Below are positions 40,938 to 41,931 of a stretch of 41,931 bases of DNA, piece after piece. The notes under the pieces are model-generated. The model had not been told where the DNA came from. It worked only from the letters and a program-made list of their open reading frames with translations, and searched no databases. The position numbers and the translations under genes are program-made. The DNA is from UBA2272 sp034368805 (GTDB taxonomy: Bacteria > Actinomycetota > Coriobacteriia > Anaerosomatales > Anaerosomataceae), in assembly GCA_034368805.1 (NCBI GenBank), contig JAXMLJ010000017.1, forward strand, positions 1 through 41,931, given 5' to 3'. Position 1 is the stretch's first letter; the number at the start of each line of letters is the position of its first letter.

Positions 40938-41414
40938 TTGGCTATCACACGACGCACGGACTTCGCGGTCCGGCTGATGTACGAACTGGCGCAGCTGCCG
41001 GCTGGCGCCACACTCTCGGCACGCGACCTGTGCGAGGTCGCGGACGTCCCCGAGAGCTTCGGCGTCTCACTCGTGCCGTTCCTCATCGACGCCGGGCTCG
41101 TGAAGACCGAGGGCTACCGGAGACATCTGCTGTCGCTCGCCGAGCCCGCGAGTGCGATCACCATCGGCCGGGTCGTCAGGGCAAGCGAACCGGAGTTCTC
41201 CGTGGCGCAGTGCTCCCGCGATCCGGAGTCATGCTCCCGCTCCGAGTACTGCGGCGTACATGAGATGTGGACACACCTCGACACAATCATCTGGACCCAC
41301 CTGGACGCGATCACGCTCGCCCAGGTGGTCTCGGACGAGCCACTTCGGTTGAGCCTTCAGACAGTGGCGGCACGGACTCCGGATGACGCGCCCGTGTCCG
41401 GGAGGCGCGCGTAG
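40938..41414 (+). CDS. Rrf2 family regulator with Fe-S-type cysteines
   Basis: 158 residues. Winged helix start AITRRTDFAVRLMYELAQL, ARDLCEVADVPESFG, LLSLAEPASAITIGRVVRA. Cys 92, 99 and 105 form CX6CX5C, the pattern of Fe-S cluster Rrf2 proteins (IscR, NsrR, RsrR types), so it probably senses redox, iron or NO. Start TTG 40938, with GGGGGA upstream by 4-5 nt; the longer frame from GTG/ATG further upstream would add an unmatched ~20 residues. Divergent from zwf-gnd across 273 bp, so control of that gene is plausible. Confidence 0.85.
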   Translation: MAITRRTDFAVRLMYELAQLPAGATLSARDLCEVADVPESFGVSLVPFLIDAGLVKTEGYRRHLLSLAEPASAITIGRVVRASEPEFSVAQCSRDPESCSRSEYCGVHEMWTHLDTIIWTHLDAITLAQVVSDEPLRLSLQTVAARTPDDAPVSGRRA

Positions 41415-41424
41415 CCGGTCGGGC

Positions 41425-41781
41425 TCAGCCGCCGAACGTCTCGACGCTGATAGCGCCGCCATCCGGGTCGACGTTGACGTTCATCAGCAGCAGTCCGTCT
41501 CTGACGTACGAGAATCGGTAGCCGGCCATGACGACCTCGAAAGGCTGACCCTCGAACGCATCAGCCATCGCGGCACGGACCGCCTCGGCAGCCGACTTCT
41601 CCGCGACGCTTTCGGGTACGGCGGTCGGTCCTGTAGCCATGTCGGCGGGAGTCCATACGAGCGAGCCGCTGTCGAACGCTTTCTGGTACGCGTACAGGCT
41701 GTGCACGATCCCGTCGGCGCGCACCTCGAACATCGTGACCTGCCCGTCCATCTCGGCACGCACGAGGTAGGCGGTAAGCAC
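41425..41781 (-). CDS. Hypothetical protein, 5' end lost at a junction
   Basis: 118 residues from GTG 41781, no SD. Upstream sequence reads on in frame (AGIEPVLTAYLV) but is interrupted by the serS fragment, so the real N-terminus is missing. The product contains repeated PADGG/Asp-rich segments and ends in DPDGGAISVETFGG, with no recognised family. It lies 10 bp after, and convergent with, the Rrf2 gene. Confidence 0.55.
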   Translation of the reverse strand: MLTAYLVRAEMDGQVTMFEVRADGIVHSLYAYQKAFDSGSLVWTPADMATGPTAVPESVAEKSAAEAVRAAMADAFEGQPFEVVMAGYRFSYVRDGLLLMNVNVDPDGGAISVETFGG

Positions 41782-41790
41782 CGGCTCGAT

Positions 41791-41931
41791 ACCGGCGACA
41801 TGGGCTTCGGCGCGGCCAAGACCTACGACATCGAGGTGTGGCTCCCGAGCTACGACGGCTACAAGGAGATCTCGAGCTGCAGCAACTGCACGGACTTCCA
41901 GGCGCGTCGCGCGTCGATCAAGTACCGCTCA
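41791..41931 (+). CDS. serS: Seryl-tRNA synthetase, internal fragment (5' end missing, runs off window)
   Basis: 47 codons in one frame: TGDMGFGAAKTYDIEVWLPS, then EISSCSNCTDFQARR, the near-C-terminal part of bacterial SerRS just before motif 3. The normal preceding sequence (...LLCTGDMG) is absent: bases left of about 41790 belong to the opposite-strand gene. So the fragment begins at a junction. It serves as evidence that the synthetase gene lies in or near this region of the genome. Confidence 0.85.

Noticed and set aside
1..41931. CRISPR array, transposase or prophage genes
   Set aside because: No spaced short repeats, transposase or phage structural or integrase motif seen.

Overview
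The window is one continuous stretch of high-GC DNA (roughly two thirds G+C by eye) with dense operons, many GTG and TTG starts, strong Shine-Dalgarno (SD) sites and lipoprotein signals. The cell-wall-binding-2 plus YCF48 surface proteins, DUF2089, DUF2510, GYD and Rrf2-type genes and the Gram-positive anchoring point to an Actinomycetota bacterium. A Coriobacteriia/Anaerosomatales-like lineage is my best guess (inference; no ribosomal gene is present). Both ends look like contig ends: a gene runs off base 1, and the last ~140 bases carry a serS fragment joined to another gene.

Layout. (1) 1-4217: two YCF48 propeller proteins (one wall-anchored by CWB2 repeats, frameshifted) and a lipoprotein. 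(2) 4473-10864: two DUF1611/DgcN-type paralogues, the second tail-to-tail with an M19 dipeptidase. Between them lie a CNNM/CBS protein, a Ca/cation antiporter and tRNA-Ser(CGA), whose 3' end is repeated twice downstream. (3) 11121-12451: a DUF2089 regulator operon behind a tandem operator. (4) 12462-16948: membrane proteins, an orphan transhydrogenase alpha subunit, an RCK_C protein, a frameshifted MoaD/ThiS-like gene, a response regulator with a degenerate GGDEF domain, and thymidine kinase. (5) 17062-24428: tRNA-Ser(GGA), GtrA and a dolichol-phosphate-mannose-synthase-like transferase, CDP-sugar genes (rfbF, rfbG, reductase) and a YfhO-like membrane protein, forming a surface-glycan region. 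(6) 24418-26747: DUF2207 protein and tadA. (7) 26886-29250: a PadR-controlled envelope operon. (8) 29407-31342: tRNA-Ser(UGA) running directly into an ABC exporter. (9) 31332-34199: threonine catabolism (tdh, kbl) with a DUF2510 protein. (10) 34256-37930: a GYD pseudogene, tRNA-Ser(GCU), tRNA-Arg(ACG), a SIMPL lipoprotein, a LOG-like protein and a PEGA/beta-propeller protein. (11) 38010-41931: a small four-Cys protein, a single-chain glucose-6-phosphate dehydrogenase/6-phosphogluconate dehydrogenase fusion divergent from an Fe-S-type Rrf2 regulator, a truncated gene and a serS fragment.

Main points of interest: the natural Zwf-Gnd fusion next to a Cys-cluster Rrf2 regulator; all four serine tRNA isoacceptors (CGA, GGA, UGA, GCU) plus a seryl-tRNA synthetase fragment in 42 kb; tRNA 3'-end duplications that look like tandem attachment-site scars; and two operons with duplicated operators at helical phasing (21 and 33 bp).
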